61,079 bases of DNA from Thermoplasmata archaeon. GTDB lineage: Archaea; Thermoplasmatota; Thermoplasmata; Lutacidiplasmatales; UBA184. The translations under genes and the position numbers were made by a program. Location: positions 1-61,079 of the forward strand of contig JAKIVR010000005.1 of the NCBI GenBank assembly GCA_022750455.1, written 5' to 3'. Below are positions 10,099 through 19,779 of the stretch, one piece after another; position 1 is the first letter of the stretch; each line of letters begins with the position of its first letter. The notes below the pieces were generated by a model. It saw only the letters and a list, made by a program, of their open reading frames with translations. It made no database searches and was not told the origin of the DNA.

Positions 10099-10572
10099 TC
10101 AGAGGAACTCGCTCGGATCCGGTCCCGTCGGTCGGCCCTCGAACGGGTCCTCCCCCCGGCGGGCGTGCTCCGCCTCGGGGGTCCACCGTCCGAAGCGGGT
10201 CGGGCGCAGCCAGGTCGGGTGGAACTTCTGGTGTCGGCTCTCCTTCTCCGGATCGGGTCGGTACCAGAGATAGCGCGTGAGGAGGAACTCCAGATAGACC
10301 GCGACGACGAGCCCCAACGCCGCAACTCCGGGTCCCTCGGGAAGGTTCAACAGAGCGAGGGCGAGAATGACGTCGAGGACGAAGTAGGCGAGTCCCAGCC
10401 ACCACTTGAGGAACTGTCGATAGAAGTACTCGCTCCACGTCGGGCCCGGGTCGGCCAACGCGGCGGCGCGCTCCTCGTCCGACAGTCGGGGGAACAGCTC
10501 GTCAAACCCGCGACGGCGTCGCCGCCTACGCTTCGCCGGTTTCGGCCCGGACGCCTCGGTCGAGCCGCTCAC
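10099..10572 (-). CDS. Hypothetical membrane protein
   Basis: Two predicted TM helices (WLGLAYFVLDVILALALL; GVAALGLVVAVYLEFLLT) with basic N-terminus; no recognised family. Confidence 0.6.
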   Translation of the reverse strand: MSGSTEASGPKPAKRRRRRRRGFDELFPRLSDEERAAALADPGPTWSEYFYRQFLKWWLGLAYFVLDVILALALLNLPEGPGVAALGLVVAVYLEFLLTRYLWYRPDPEKESRHQKFHPTWLRPTRFGRWTPEAEHARRGEDPFEGRPTGPDPSEFL

Positions 10573-10573
10573 G

Positions 10574-11836
10574 TTACGTCGCGGGGGGCTCCGCGCTCGC
10601 CGAAAGGCCGGGCGCCACCAGCTCCTCGCTCGCGAGTACCTCGGGTCGCTGTTGGATCGGGATCGTGGTCGCGTCCGCCCCTTCGGGGTACAAGTGGCAC
10701 GCGACCCAGTGGTCCCCGGCCAGTCGGAGGAGCGGCGGGTCGACCTTCGAGCAGATCGGCATCACGGCCGGGCACCGCGTGTGGAATCGGCAGCCGGAGG
10801 GCGGGTTCGCCGGGCTCGGTACGTCCCCGGAGAGGATGATCCGCTCGCGGCGGACGTCCGGGTCGGGGATCGGGATCGCGGCGAGGAGCGCCTGGGTGTA
10901 CGGGTGGAGGGGGTGGTTGAACAGCTCCTCGGTGGGCGCGCGCTCGACGACTTTCCCAAGGTACATCACCACCACGTGGCGGGAGATGGCGCGGACGACC
11001 GAGAGGTGGTGGGAGATGAACAGGTACGACAGGTTCAGCTCCGACTGGAGCCGGGTGAGGATGTTCAGGACCTGGGCCTGCACCGAGACGTCCAACGCGC
11101 TCGTCGGCTCGTCCAAGACGATGAACTCGGGACGGAGGGCGAGGGCCCGCGCGATGCCGATGCGCTGCCGTTGGCCACCAGAGAACTCGTGGGGGAAGCG
11201 GTACAGGTGGTCCGGGTTTAGCCCGACCTCCTGCATCAGCTCGGCGACGCGCTCGAACCGCTTCTGTCGGGTCCCCCAGTGGTGGACCAACAGCGGCTCG
11301 GAGACGACGTCGCGGACGAGCATGCGGGGGTTCAGCGAGGAGAATGGGTCCTGGAAGACGATCTGGAGCTTCCCGCGGACGTCGGCAAGCCGGGCGCCCT
11401 TCATCCGATAGATCGAGCTCTGGGTGGCGATCTCGTCGAGCTCCTTCAACAACGCCTCCGCGTTGGCCGGTCGCGTACGCACGGCGCCGCCGTCCTCCTC
11501 CTGGGTCTCGAGCGCGGGGTAGATCTCCTCCATCCGGCGCAGCTGCGCGGAGGTCGGACGGTAGTAGACGTGGCCCGAGGTCGGCTCGGTGAGCCGCAAG
11601 AGGGTCCGGCCGACGGTCGTCTTGCCGCAGCCGCTCTCCCCCACGAGACCGACCGTCTCGCCGACGTGGATGTCGAACGAGACGCCATCGACGGCGCGGA
11701 CGTCGCCGACGTGCCGGGAGAAGACGCCCCCTTGGATCGGGAAGTACTTTCTCAGATTTCGGACGGAGATGATGACGTCGCTGGGGTCGGCGGAGGACGG
11801 CAACGCCGAGGAGGAGGGGGCGGAGGCGGCGGCCAT
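10574..11836 (-). CDS. Oligopeptide/dipeptide ABC transporter ATP-binding protein (OppF-like)
   Basis: Walker [39 protein letters not shown]-terminal GCRFHTRCP oligo_HPY motif; ATG overlaps the upstream stop. Confidence 0.92.
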   Translation of the reverse strand: MAAASAPSSSALPSSADPSDVIISVRNLRKYFPIQGGVFSRHVGDVRAVDGVSFDIHVGETVGLVGESGCGKTTVGRTLLRLTEPTSGHVYYRPTSAQLRRMEEIYPALETQEEDGGAVRTRPANAEALLKELDEIATQSSIYRMKGARLADVRGKLQIVFQDPFSSLNPRMLVRDVVSEPLLVHHWGTRQKRFERVAELMQEVGLNPDHLYRFPHEFSGGQRQRIGIARALALRPEFIVLDEPTSALDVSVQAQVLNILTRLQSELNLSYLFISHHLSVVRAISRHVVVMYLGKVVERAPTEELFNHPLHPYTQALLAAIPIPDPDVRRERIILSGDVPSPANPPSGCRFHTRCPAVMPICSKVDPPLLRLAGDHWVACHLYPEGADATTIPIQQRPEVLASEELVAPGLSASAEPPAT

Positions 11837-13443
11837 CAGTTCCTCCGGACGACGGGGCCGTGATACAGGTGGCAGGCGACCGTGTGCTCGGGGCCCTCTT
11901 GCGTCACGGGAGGTCGGATCTCCTTGCAGATCGGCATCGCCTGGGGGCAACGCGGATGGAACCGGCACCCCGGCGGCGGGGTGATCAGGTTCGGCACGGA
12001 GCCGGGGATCGACTCGAGCTTCCGATCGGGGTCGTCGATCCTCGGGATCGACGCGAGCAGTCCTTGGGTATACGGGTGGAGCGGGTGGTGGAAGACGTCC
12101 CGGGTCGTCCCGACCTCCACGATGTTCCCGGCATACATGACACAGAGCCGGTCGGCGACCTCGGCGATGACCCCGAGGTCGTGGGTGATGAGCAGGATCG
12201 CCGTCCCGATACGCTGCTTGAGCTCGCGCATCAGCTCCAGGATCTGCATCTGGACCGTCACGTCGAGCGCCGTGGTCGGCTCGTCGGCGATCAGGAGCTC
12301 GGGCTCGGCGGAAAGCGCCATGGCGATCATGACGCGCTGCAGCATGCCCCCCGACAGTTCGTGCGGGTACCCCCGGGCGACCTGGACCGGGTTCGCGATC
12401 GAGACGCCTTCCAGCAACCGGACCGATTGCCAGACCAGCTCCTCTTCGATGGGCCGGCGGGACCACCCGCGGATCCCCCAGAGCTCGAAGTACGCCGATT
12501 GGAGGATCACCTGGAGGCGCTTGCGTCGGATGGCGCCCCGTCTCGCGTTCTCGAGGCGTCCGTTCTTCATCTCGTCGAAGTAGACGAGTTTGAGCTGCTT
12601 TTGGATCTCTTGGAGACGGCGCTCCCGCTTCAAGTACCGGCGGTGGAACCCGGAGATGCGCAGACGGTCGATCGCGTCCTCGAGGTCGTCCCGCTTCTTG
12701 TCGGGGTTCGGGGCGCCGCGGAAGATGTAGTACGCCTCGGTCCCGACCGACGGGAGGTGGACCGCCTCGCCCAGCGCCCGGCAGGCGACCCGGAGCTTCT
12801 CGCCGTCGCCCGTCCGGGCGGCGACCATCACCGCTTCGACGGCCGGAGCGACCTCGGGGGCGTCCGGGGTCGCCAACAACAGCCCGTCCAACAGCTGGAT
12901 CCCCCGGTGGAGCAGGATCGCCTCCCCGATCTGGTTCGAGATGGAGAAGATCGGGTTCATGGCGCTCATCGGCTCTTGGAAGATCATCGAGATCCCCCCG
13001 CCGCGCACGGAGACGAGCCGTTCCAGGTTCGCCTTAATCTCCCGGAACCGCCGCGTGACCTTGATCCGGTTGCTCTTCGGGATCGGCTTGTACGTCGCCT
13101 CCTTCTCCACGTTCCAGAGCAGGTTGGCGCCCCGGAACCGGATCGTGCCGTCCATGATGCGTCCGGGCGGGTCCGCGATCAATCGGGTCACCGAGAACGC
13201 GGTGACGCTCTTGCCGCACCCCGTCTCCCCGACGAGTCCGAGCGTCTCACCGCGGCGGACGCTGAAGGTGACCCCGTCGAGCGCCTTCACGACGCCGTCG
13301 TAGGTGAAGAAGTACGTTCGGAGGTTCCTCACATCGAGGACGGTGTCCGCGGCGAGGGGCGCCGAGGCCGCGGTGGCCGTCGTCGTATCCGCGGCCAGCT
13401 CCGGGAACGCTTCCCCGGCGGGCTTGGACTCGGCCATGCTCAT
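11836..13443 (-). CDS. Oligopeptide/dipeptide ABC transporter ATP-binding protein (OppD-like) with large insertion
   Basis: [50 protein letters not shown]. Confidence 0.92.
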   Translation of the reverse strand: MSMAESKPAGEAFPELAADTTTATAASAPLAADTVLDVRNLRTYFFTYDGVVKALDGVTFSVRRGETLGLVGETGCGKSVTAFSVTRLIADPPGRIMDGTIRFRGANLLWNVEKEATYKPIPKSNRIKVTRRFREIKANLERLVSVRGGGISMIFQEPMSAMNPIFSISNQIGEAILLHRGIQLLDGLLLATPDAPEVAPAVEAVMVAARTGDGEKLRVACRALGEAVHLPSVGTEAYYIFRGAPNPDKKRDDLEDAIDRLRISGFHRRYLKRERRLQEIQKQLKLVYFDEMKNGRLENARRGAIRRKRLQVILQSAYFELWGIRGWSRRPIEEELVWQSVRLLEGVSIANPVQVARGYPHELSGGMLQRVMIAMALSAEPELLIADEPTTALDVTVQMQILELMRELKQRIGTAILLITHDLGVIAEVADRLCVMYAGNIVEVGTTRDVFHHPLHPYTQGLLASIPRIDDPDRKLESIPGSVPNLITPPPGCRFHPRCPQAMPICKEIRPPVTQEGPEHTVACHLYHGPVVRRN

Positions 13444-13450
13444 CTCCGGT

Positions 13451-14593
13451 CTACCTCCTCAATCGCGGGTCCAACGCGTCCCGCATGCCGTCCGAGAGGA
13501 AGTTCACGGAGATCGCCAGGAGGAAGACGGCCATCCCCGGCAGCAGAACCTGCCACCACGGGAAGACGCAGTCCGCGCTGGCGGCGACCTCGCAGTACTG
13601 GATGAACGTCCCGACGGACTGCGCCCCAAACGCGGCGATCGATCCCCACTCGGGGAAGTACTGCGTCGGGAAGATCGTCTTGAATCCCAGGAAGACGAGG
13701 GCCCCCAACGCGAGGGGCGTGCTCGCGATGTCGAACGCGATCCCGACGAGCACCGGGAACATCGTGTTCGGGATGATGTGCTTGCGGAGGATGTGGCCGG
13801 TCTTCGCCCCGCTCGCCTTCGCCGCCTCGACATATTTCTGCTCCCGGGTCACCAGGGCGAGTCCCCGGACCTGACGCGCGTACCCCGGCCAGTCGGTGAT
13901 GATGAACGCGAAGAACAGGATGCCGAGACGTGCGTCGAAGCTCGCCAAGGACGGGATACTTCCCGTCACGGCGAGGATCACGATCAAGAGCAGGAGCGAG
14001 GGGATGGTGAGGAAGACGTCGACGACCCGCATCACGATGTCATCCATCACCCCGCCCAGGTACCCGGCGAGAGCCCCGAGGAACAGTCCGATCGAGGCCC
14101 CGGAGACGGCGACGACCGCCGAGATCCCGAGGTCCCACGGCGCGGCCTTGACGAGTCCCTCGAAGAGGTTGAAGAACTGATTGTTCCCCGGCGTCAGGCT
14201 CAACGACCCGAGGGGCAGCCGGCCCAACGTCCACGGACTCACGCTGAACGTAGGCGGAATGACCCCAGGGAACAGCGTGTTCACCGGGTAGCAGTTGGGG
14301 CCGGGGACCGGGGCCGTGCTCGCGTACGTGCAGATCGTGATGATGCCCGGCGACGGGGTCGCGTTGAACCCGTTGCCGGTGAACGTTCCCTGGTACGGCT
14401 GGAGGTAGTCGGAAGGTTGGGAGGTGTAGAACAAGGAGGCGATGGCGACGAACACGAGCAACACCAAGATGCCCAGTCCGATCATCGCGAGCTTGTTCCG
14501 GCGCAGGAAGTAGAACGTCCGCCTCCACTGCGCGATCGTCGGGTTGGGCCGGCGTCCGGTCGGTTTGGCGGCGGGGGCGGGAGAGGCGCTCAT
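13451..14593 (-). CDS. Peptide ABC transporter permease (DppC/OppC-like)
   Basis: N-terminal TM, EAAKASGAKTGHILRKHIIPN permease EAA-like loop, LSDGMRDALDPRLR. Confidence 0.9.
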   Translation of the reverse strand: MSASPAPAAKPTGRRPNPTIAQWRRTFYFLRRNKLAMIGLGILVLLVFVAIASLFYTSQPSDYLQPYQGTFTGNGFNATPSPGIITICTYASTAPVPGPNCYPVNTLFPGVIPPTFSVSPWTLGRLPLGSLSLTPGNNQFFNLFEGLVKAAPWDLGISAVVAVSGASIGLFLGALAGYLGGVMDDIVMRVVDVFLTIPSLLLLIVILAVTGSIPSLASFDARLGILFFAFIITDWPGYARQVRGLALVTREQKYVEAAKASGAKTGHILRKHIIPNTMFPVLVGIAFDIASTPLALGALVFLGFKTIFPTQYFPEWGSIAAFGAQSVGTFIQYCEVAASADCVFPWWQVLLPGMAVFLLAISVNFLSDGMRDALDPRLRR

Positions 14594-14600
14594 TGGTCGA

Positions 14601-15770
14601 TCACCCGAGCCTCACCCGGGGGTCGAGGAACGAATAGAGCACGTCCACGATCAGGTTCGCCGCCACGACGATGTACGTGAACACCAACGTCGTGCCGAAG
14701 ATGAGCCCATAATCGAACGGTTGGATGATCGACCGCGTCAGCAACAGCCCGATGCCGTGGAGCTGGAAGACGGTCTCGATGACCGCGAACCCTCCGATAA
14801 ACCCGGCGAACGTGAGCCCCAGGATCGTGATCGTCACCGTGAGACTGTTCCGGCCGGCGTGACGGGCGATGACCACCCGTTCGCTGACCCCCTTCGCTCG
14901 CGCGGTCCGGATGAAATCCTGGTTCATCACCTCGAGCATGGAGCTTCGGACGAACCTGAGCAGGACGCCAATCGATCCGTACGCGATGATGAGCGCCGGC
15001 AGGACCATCCGCTTGACCGACTCCGCGGCGAAGTAGAAGCTACCGTTGTAGAGCGCGTCGACCGTGGGGAACCCGGTGGGGTAGGTTTGCTGGTTGGGCC
15101 CGATCCAACTCGGTAACGCGCCCCCGGCGAAGCAGTGCGGGTCGGGCCAGGAGCCCACCCAGTTCAGGTACGCGAACGAGTTGCCGTTGCAGACCTTGGT
15201 CAGCCCGCCGGAAGCGTCGACGACCCCGTACAGCAGCAACGTGGCGAGAAGGAACCCGGGAATGGCGATCCCACTGAAGGAGACTATACGCGCCGCCTGA
15301 TCGACCGGTCGATTTCGATTCACCGCCGAGAGATTACCTAACGGGATCGAAACGAGCAGGATGATGAGGAGGGAGAACGCCGCGAGCTCCAACGTGTAGG
15401 GGAGATACCAGGAGAGAACCGTCGTGACGGCGATACTCTGACCGGCGAGACCGTAGGAGATGCTCGCTTGACTATTCTTGTCGGTGTTCCCTAAGTTGAG
15501 AGTCAAGCTGTTGTAGACGTACTTCGCCCACTGGTACGGCGGATTGGCACGATACTGGTCGAGGAACTTCTGATACGCCGGAATATTGCACGTCTGGCTC
15601 GCGTTGTCCGCGCACGGCATCGTGAGCCCACCCCTCGGGCTGCCGTTGATGACGACGAACTCCTGTTGGGGGGGCAGCGCCCAGAGCAGGATGAACGTGA
15701 TGGTCATCACGCCGATGACCACCGGAATGACGAGGAGAAGCCGGCGAACTACGAAGATCCAGAGCTTCAC
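14601..15770 (-). CDS. Peptide ABC transporter permease (DppB/OppB-like)
   Basis: FVVRRLLLVIPVVIGVMTITF, RTARAKGVSERVVIARHAGRNSL, VDVLYSFLDPRVRL. Confidence 0.92.
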   Translation of the reverse strand: MKLWIFVVRRLLLVIPVVIGVMTITFILLWALPPQQEFVVINGSPRGGLTMPCADNASQTCNIPAYQKFLDQYRANPPYQWAKYVYNSLTLNLGNTDKNSQASISYGLAGQSIAVTTVLSWYLPYTLELAAFSLLIILLVSIPLGNLSAVNRNRPVDQAARIVSFSGIAIPGFLLATLLLYGVVDASGGLTKVCNGNSFAYLNWVGSWPDPHCFAGGALPSWIGPNQQTYPTGFPTVDALYNGSFYFAAESVKRMVLPALIIAYGSIGVLLRFVRSSMLEVMNQDFIRTARAKGVSERVVIARHAGRNSLTVTITILGLTFAGFIGGFAVIETVFQLHGIGLLLTRSIIQPFDYGLIFGTTLVFTYIVVAANLIVDVLYSFLDPRVRLG

Positions 15771-15822
15771 TTCAGAATGACTCCGCTGCCCTGCGCAGTG
15801 CCGCGGATTGAGTCAGGCCCCT

Positions 15823-15838
15823 GTATATTAGTACTTTA
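15823..15838 (-). promoter_or_regulatory. Putative BRE/TATA promoter of the peptide ABC transporter operon
   Basis: Minus-strand AAAGTACTAATATAC in an otherwise GC-rich intergenic region, ~55-65 nt before the dppB-like ATG. Confidence 0.5.
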
Positions 15839-15878
15839 GTGGGGCCAGATTTGTGGGGGCTCGGGCGCGAGGACCGGG

Positions 15879-16220
15879 TCACAGGAGGGGCAGGGCTCCC
15901 GTGATGGCGTCGACCTCCGCGGCGGGCGCCGGACCGATGCCCAAGCAGGTCCGCGTCCCCGGAGCGACCTCGGTCATCCCCGCGTCCTCCACCCAGACGA
16001 CGGGAAGGTGCCGGGCCAAGGCGCGGCGCCGGAGCTCCTCCATCTCGTTGAGATCGTTCGCGAGGAGGGCGATCTTCTTCTGACCCTGCTGTCGCCAGAC
16101 GGCCACCCATTTCGGATGGGAGACGCGGGTGCTGTCGGCGAGCATCACCGCCGCGTGGGCGGCTTGGACCGCCGTCTTTCCGGCCGTCAGTCGGAGCTCC
16201 CCTCGAAGGACGAGGACCAT
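15879..16220 (-). CDS. pth2: Peptidyl-tRNA hydrolase (Pth2 family)
   Basis: MVLVLRGELRLTAGKTAVQAAHAAV, W..QGQKKIAL, VWVEDAGMTEVAPGTRTCLGIGPA. Confidence 0.92.
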   Translation of the reverse strand: MVLVLRGELRLTAGKTAVQAAHAAVMLADSTRVSHPKWVAVWRQQGQKKIALLANDLNEMEELRRRALARHLPVVWVEDAGMTEVAPGTRTCLGIGPAPAAEVDAITGALPLL

Positions 16221-16242
16221 CTTCACCTCCCCGGGCGTACGA

Positions 16243-16776
16243 TCAGTCGGCAATCTCCGCCTCTCGTCGCGCCCGAACCTCTCGGGCCTCTTGGTCCAAT
16301 CGGTCCAGATCCTTTCGGCACTCCAGTTCGCGGTCCACATCGCCGCGGGCGGCGTGGAGCGCTCGGCGGGCCCGCACGCGATCCCGTTCGATCCGGTCGA
16401 GGTCTCGGAACGCGGCCGTGATCGACGGTTCCTCCGAGGTGGGCGACCCCCCGGGAGCTCCGTCCCAGGAGAGCCCCCCGCGCAGGGCCGCCACGACGAG
16501 GCCGACCGCCGTCGCCGCCGCCAAAAGGAGCTCCACCGTGGGGGCCGACCACGTCGCCGAGAAGTCGAGAGTGTTGTTCCGGCTGAGGGCGGAGCCGATG
16601 ACGATCGTCAACGAGACGCTCATCAGGAAGCTCAAGGTCAACGTCTCGACCCACCGGATCGAGGCGGACGGTCCCCGCAACGGCCACTCGGGGAACAACG
16701 CGCGGCTCCAGGCGAATCCGGGGAGTACGAAGAGGAGCAGTCCTCCCGCGACCGGTTCGAGAACGTCGAAAACCAT
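16243..16776 (-). CDS. DUF1616-like membrane protein
   Basis: LLLFVLPGFAWSRALFPEWPL...IRWVETLTLSFLMSVSLTIVIG resembles DUF1616 N-termini. Confidence 0.55.
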   Translation of the reverse strand: MVFDVLEPVAGGLLLFVLPGFAWSRALFPEWPLRGPSASIRWVETLTLSFLMSVSLTIVIGSALSRNNTLDFSATWSAPTVELLLAAATAVGLVVAALRGGLSWDGAPGGSPTSEEPSITAAFRDLDRIERDRVRARRALHAARGDVDRELECRKDLDRLDQEAREVRARREAEIAD

Positions 16777-16788
16777 CCGAACTCCCGG

Positions 16789-18126
16789 TTAGGCGGGGTC
16801 GCCGCCCTGGCCGAGCTGGCGTTCCAACTGTCGCCGGAGCCGACGGTTGCTGGTGATGCCGTGGGCCGCCTTGCGCGTCGCTTCCCAATACTTCAGGAGC
16901 GCCCGGACGTCTTGCGGCCGCTGTCCGCTCCCCCGGGCGATTCGTTGGATCCGGTCTCCCTTGATGAGGTGACCGTCGGACAGCTCTTCCGCCGTCATCG
17001 AGTCCAGGATCGCCCGGAACTTCTTCAGTCGCTCTTGGGTCTCGGCCATCTGCTTGTCGTCCAGCTTGGCGTTGCCCATTCCGGGGAGGAAGGAGAGGAG
17101 TTTGGAGACCGAGCCCATCTGGCCGAGGGATTCGATCTGGGTCCGCATGTCCCGGAGGGTGAACTTGCCGCTGAGCAGGTTCTCCCCGGCTTTCTGCGCC
17201 TCCTCCTGGTTCTCGAGGTCTTGGAACCGCTCGAGGAGGGTCCGGATGTCGCCCATGCCGAGCAGTCGGGAGACGAATCGGGTGGCGTCGAACCGTTCGA
17301 GCTCATCGAGATGTTCGCCGGTACCGATGAAAACGATCGGGGCCCCGCTCGCGGCGACGGCGGAGAGCGCGCCGCCTCCTTTCGCGGAGCCGTCCAGTTT
17401 GGTGACGATGACCCCTGTGAGTCCGACCGCCTCGTGGAACGCTTTCGCGCTCCGTTGGGCCGTCTGCCCCATCGCCGCGTCGAGAACGAGCCAGACCTCG
17501 TCGGGTTGGAAGACCTGTCGCACGCGCTTCAGCTCCTCGATGAGCTCGGCGTCGATCCCGGAGCGACCGGCCGTGTCGACGATGATCGCCTCGCTCGTGC
17601 CGAACTTGACGAGCGCCGCCCGGACGACCTCCTCGGCCTTCGGTTGGCTCCGGTCGGAGTAGATGTCGCACCCGACCTTGGCGGCGAGCTGCTCGAGCTG
17701 GTCGATCGCGGCCGGCCGGTGAACGTCCGCCGCCACGAGAGCCGTCCGCACGCCCTTCTTCTGATAGAAACGGGCGAGCTTGCCGGCGCAGGTCGTCTTG
17801 CCCTGTCCGAAGAGACCGGTGAGGAGGATCCGTCGAGGTTTCACGTCGAGCGTCCGCTCGGCGCCGAGGATCCGCCGGATCTCCTCGTAGATGATGCGGA
17901 CGAGAAAGTCCCGCATCGTCGCGCCGGACGGGGGCTTCTCCTCCGTCGCCCGCCGGCGGACCCGCTGGGTCAGCTCCAGCGCGACCTGCACGTTGACGTC
18001 CGCCTGGAGCAGGGCGCGTTGGATGTCCCGGACGATCTCCGCGAGGAGCGCCTCATCCACGGTGTTGCTCCGGGCGACCTTCTGCAGCACCCCCCGGAGC
18101 GATTTTCCCAGCCCTTCGAGAACCAT
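16789..18126 (-). CDS. srp54: Signal recognition particle 54 kDa protein
   Basis: TGLFGQGKTTCAGKLA G1 motif, VDTAGR, TKLDGSAKGGGALS, M-domain. Confidence 0.95.
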   Translation of the reverse strand: MVLEGLGKSLRGVLQKVARSNTVDEALLAEIVRDIQRALLQADVNVQVALELTQRVRRRATEEKPPSGATMRDFLVRIIYEEIRRILGAERTLDVKPRRILLTGLFGQGKTTCAGKLARFYQKKGVRTALVAADVHRPAAIDQLEQLAAKVGCDIYSDRSQPKAEEVVRAALVKFGTSEAIIVDTAGRSGIDAELIEELKRVRQVFQPDEVWLVLDAAMGQTAQRSAKAFHEAVGLTGVIVTKLDGSAKGGGALSAVAASGAPIVFIGTGEHLDELERFDATRFVSRLLGMGDIRTLLERFQDLENQEEAQKAGENLLSGKFTLRDMRTQIESLGQMGSVSKLLSFLPGMGNAKLDDKQMAETQERLKKFRAILDSMTAEELSDGHLIKGDRIQRIARGSGQRPQDVRALLKYWEATRKAAHGITSNRRLRRQLERQLGQGGDPA

Positions 18127-18287
18127 GGAACCCTGGAGAGGAAGTAGGGCGACCCGCCTGCGGCTAGTTATCCTTTCTTCCGAGGGCGTCCGCCGTCGGC
18201 GCCTCGAACCTCGAGCGGCTCGCCGTGCGATGGGGGCTCACGCGGGAAGGCCTATATCGGATTCTCGACGTAGAATGCTTGAGAAAC

Positions 18288-19739
18288 ATGGCGGCCGCGG
18301 TCAAGCCTCCCACCCCCCCCAAACTCAACCCGGTCCGCGTTCCCATCTTCGAAGAAGCGGTCGCAGAGCGCGTCACCGATTTTCGGGAGATCCTCCACGC
18401 CTACTCGCCCGAGGACGCCGTCCTCGAAGGGAAACGTTGCATCCAGTGCCGGCGGCCCTGGTGCGTCGAAGCGTGCCCGATTTCGCAAGACTGCCGGGAG
18501 TACATCCTGAAGTGCGGGGAGCGCGACTTCGATGGCGCCGCGCGGGTCACGCTCGCCGAGAACCCGCTCGCGACCAGCCTGTGCAAGGTCTGCTACCGCT
18601 ACTGCGAGGACTCCTGCGTTGTCAAGAAGAAGGGCGTCCCGATCGCCATCCGTCACCTCAAGCGCGCGTCGCTCGAGCTCGGCCGTTCGGACCTCGCCTA
18701 TGTCCCGTCGGCGCCGATCGACCAGCGGATCGCGATCGTCGGCGGCGGCCCTGCCGGCATGATGGCGGCCTGGGAGCTCGGCATCCGCGGTTACGGGGTC
18801 ACGGTCTTCGAGCAGGACGCTCGGGTCGGCGGTCTGATGCAAACCATCCCTTCGTACCGGATGACCGACGCCGACGTGCAGGCCGACCGGGCCCGATTCC
18901 GGGACCTCGATGTCACGTGGGTCAACGACCGGAAGATCGGACCCGGCGGAACGTCGCCCGAGACGTTGCTCGAGCAGGGGTACGCGGCGGTCGTCATCAC
19001 GATCGGTACCTCGGCCCACCGCTCCCTCCAGGTCGCGGGTGAGGATCTGGACGGGGTCTTCCCGGCCCTTCCGTTCCTGAAGGCGATCAACCAGGGCACG
19101 AAGGTGCCGCTCGGTCGCAAGATCGTCGTGATCGGAGGCGGGGACGTGGCGATGGATTCGATCCGTAGCGCGATCCGGCTCTCCGAGGCCCGGGATGTGA
19201 CGTTGATCTACCGGCGCAGCCGGGAGGAGATGCCCGCCGACCATGAGGAGCTCCACGGAGCCGAAGAGGAGGGGATCCACTTCCTCTTCCAGCGGGCCCC
19301 CGTGAAGATCGTCGGGACCGGTCACGTGGAAGGCGTCGTCGTCCAGACGATCGAGCTGGGCCCCCCCGACGCCAGCGGCCGCCGTTCCCCGGTCCCGGTC
19401 GCCGGATCGGAGACCACTGTCCGGTGTGACACGGTGATCGTGGCGGTCGGCCAGAAAGCGGACCTGGCCGGCTTCTCTCCGTCGCTCCAGTTGAAGATCA
19501 CTACGCAAGGATGGCCCGAAGGCGCCGGCGAAGGTTTCTCCACCGCGGTCCCCGGGGTCTTTGCCGCGGGAGGGCGCTCCGTGGTGTACGCGATGGGCGC
19601 GGCGACGAAGGCCGCGGACGCCGTGGACCAGTACCTGCGCTCCAAGCGCGGACTCGCCCCGGCCCCTCGACCGGACCCGTGGGGCGGGGCCACGACCTAT
19701 CATCTCCCCGAGGGATACACGAAGCCGATCCGCGTCTGA
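18288..19739 (+). CDS. Glutamate synthase small-subunit-like NAD(P)H/FAD oxidoreductase
   Basis: N-terminal Fe-S Cys motifs CIQCRRPWCVEACP and LCKVCYRYCEDSC; IVGGGPAGMMAA; VIGGGDVAMDS. Confidence 0.88.
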   Translation: MAAAVKPPTPPKLNPVRVPIFEEAVAERVTDFREILHAYSPEDAVLEGKRCIQCRRPWCVEACPISQDCREYILKCGERDFDGAARVTLAENPLATSLCKVCYRYCEDSCVVKKKGVPIAIRHLKRASLELGRSDLAYVPSAPIDQRIAIVGGGPAGMMAAWELGIRGYGVTVFEQDARVGGLMQTIPSYRMTDADVQADRARFRDLDVTWVNDRKIGPGGTSPETLLEQGYAAVVITIGTSAHRSLQVAGEDLDGVFPALPFLKAINQGTKVPLGRKIVVIGGGDVAMDSIRSAIRLSEARDVTLIYRRSREEMPADHEELHGAEEEGIHFLFQRAPVKIVGTGHVEGVVVQTIELGPPDASGRRSPVPVAGSETTVRCDTVIVAVGQKADLAGFSPSLQLKITTQGWPEGAGEGFSTAVPGVFAAGGRSVVYAMGAATKAADAVDQYLRSKRGLAPAPRPDPWGGATTYHLPEGYTKPIRV

Positions 19740-19779
19740 CCCGACCCAGAAGGCTGATACTCCGCCACCGGTGTGTACT

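Noticed and set aside
11860-13605. 581-aa plus-strand ORF opposite OppD/DppC genes
   Set aside because: Shadow ORF; the minus strand has ABC ATPase and permease motifs.
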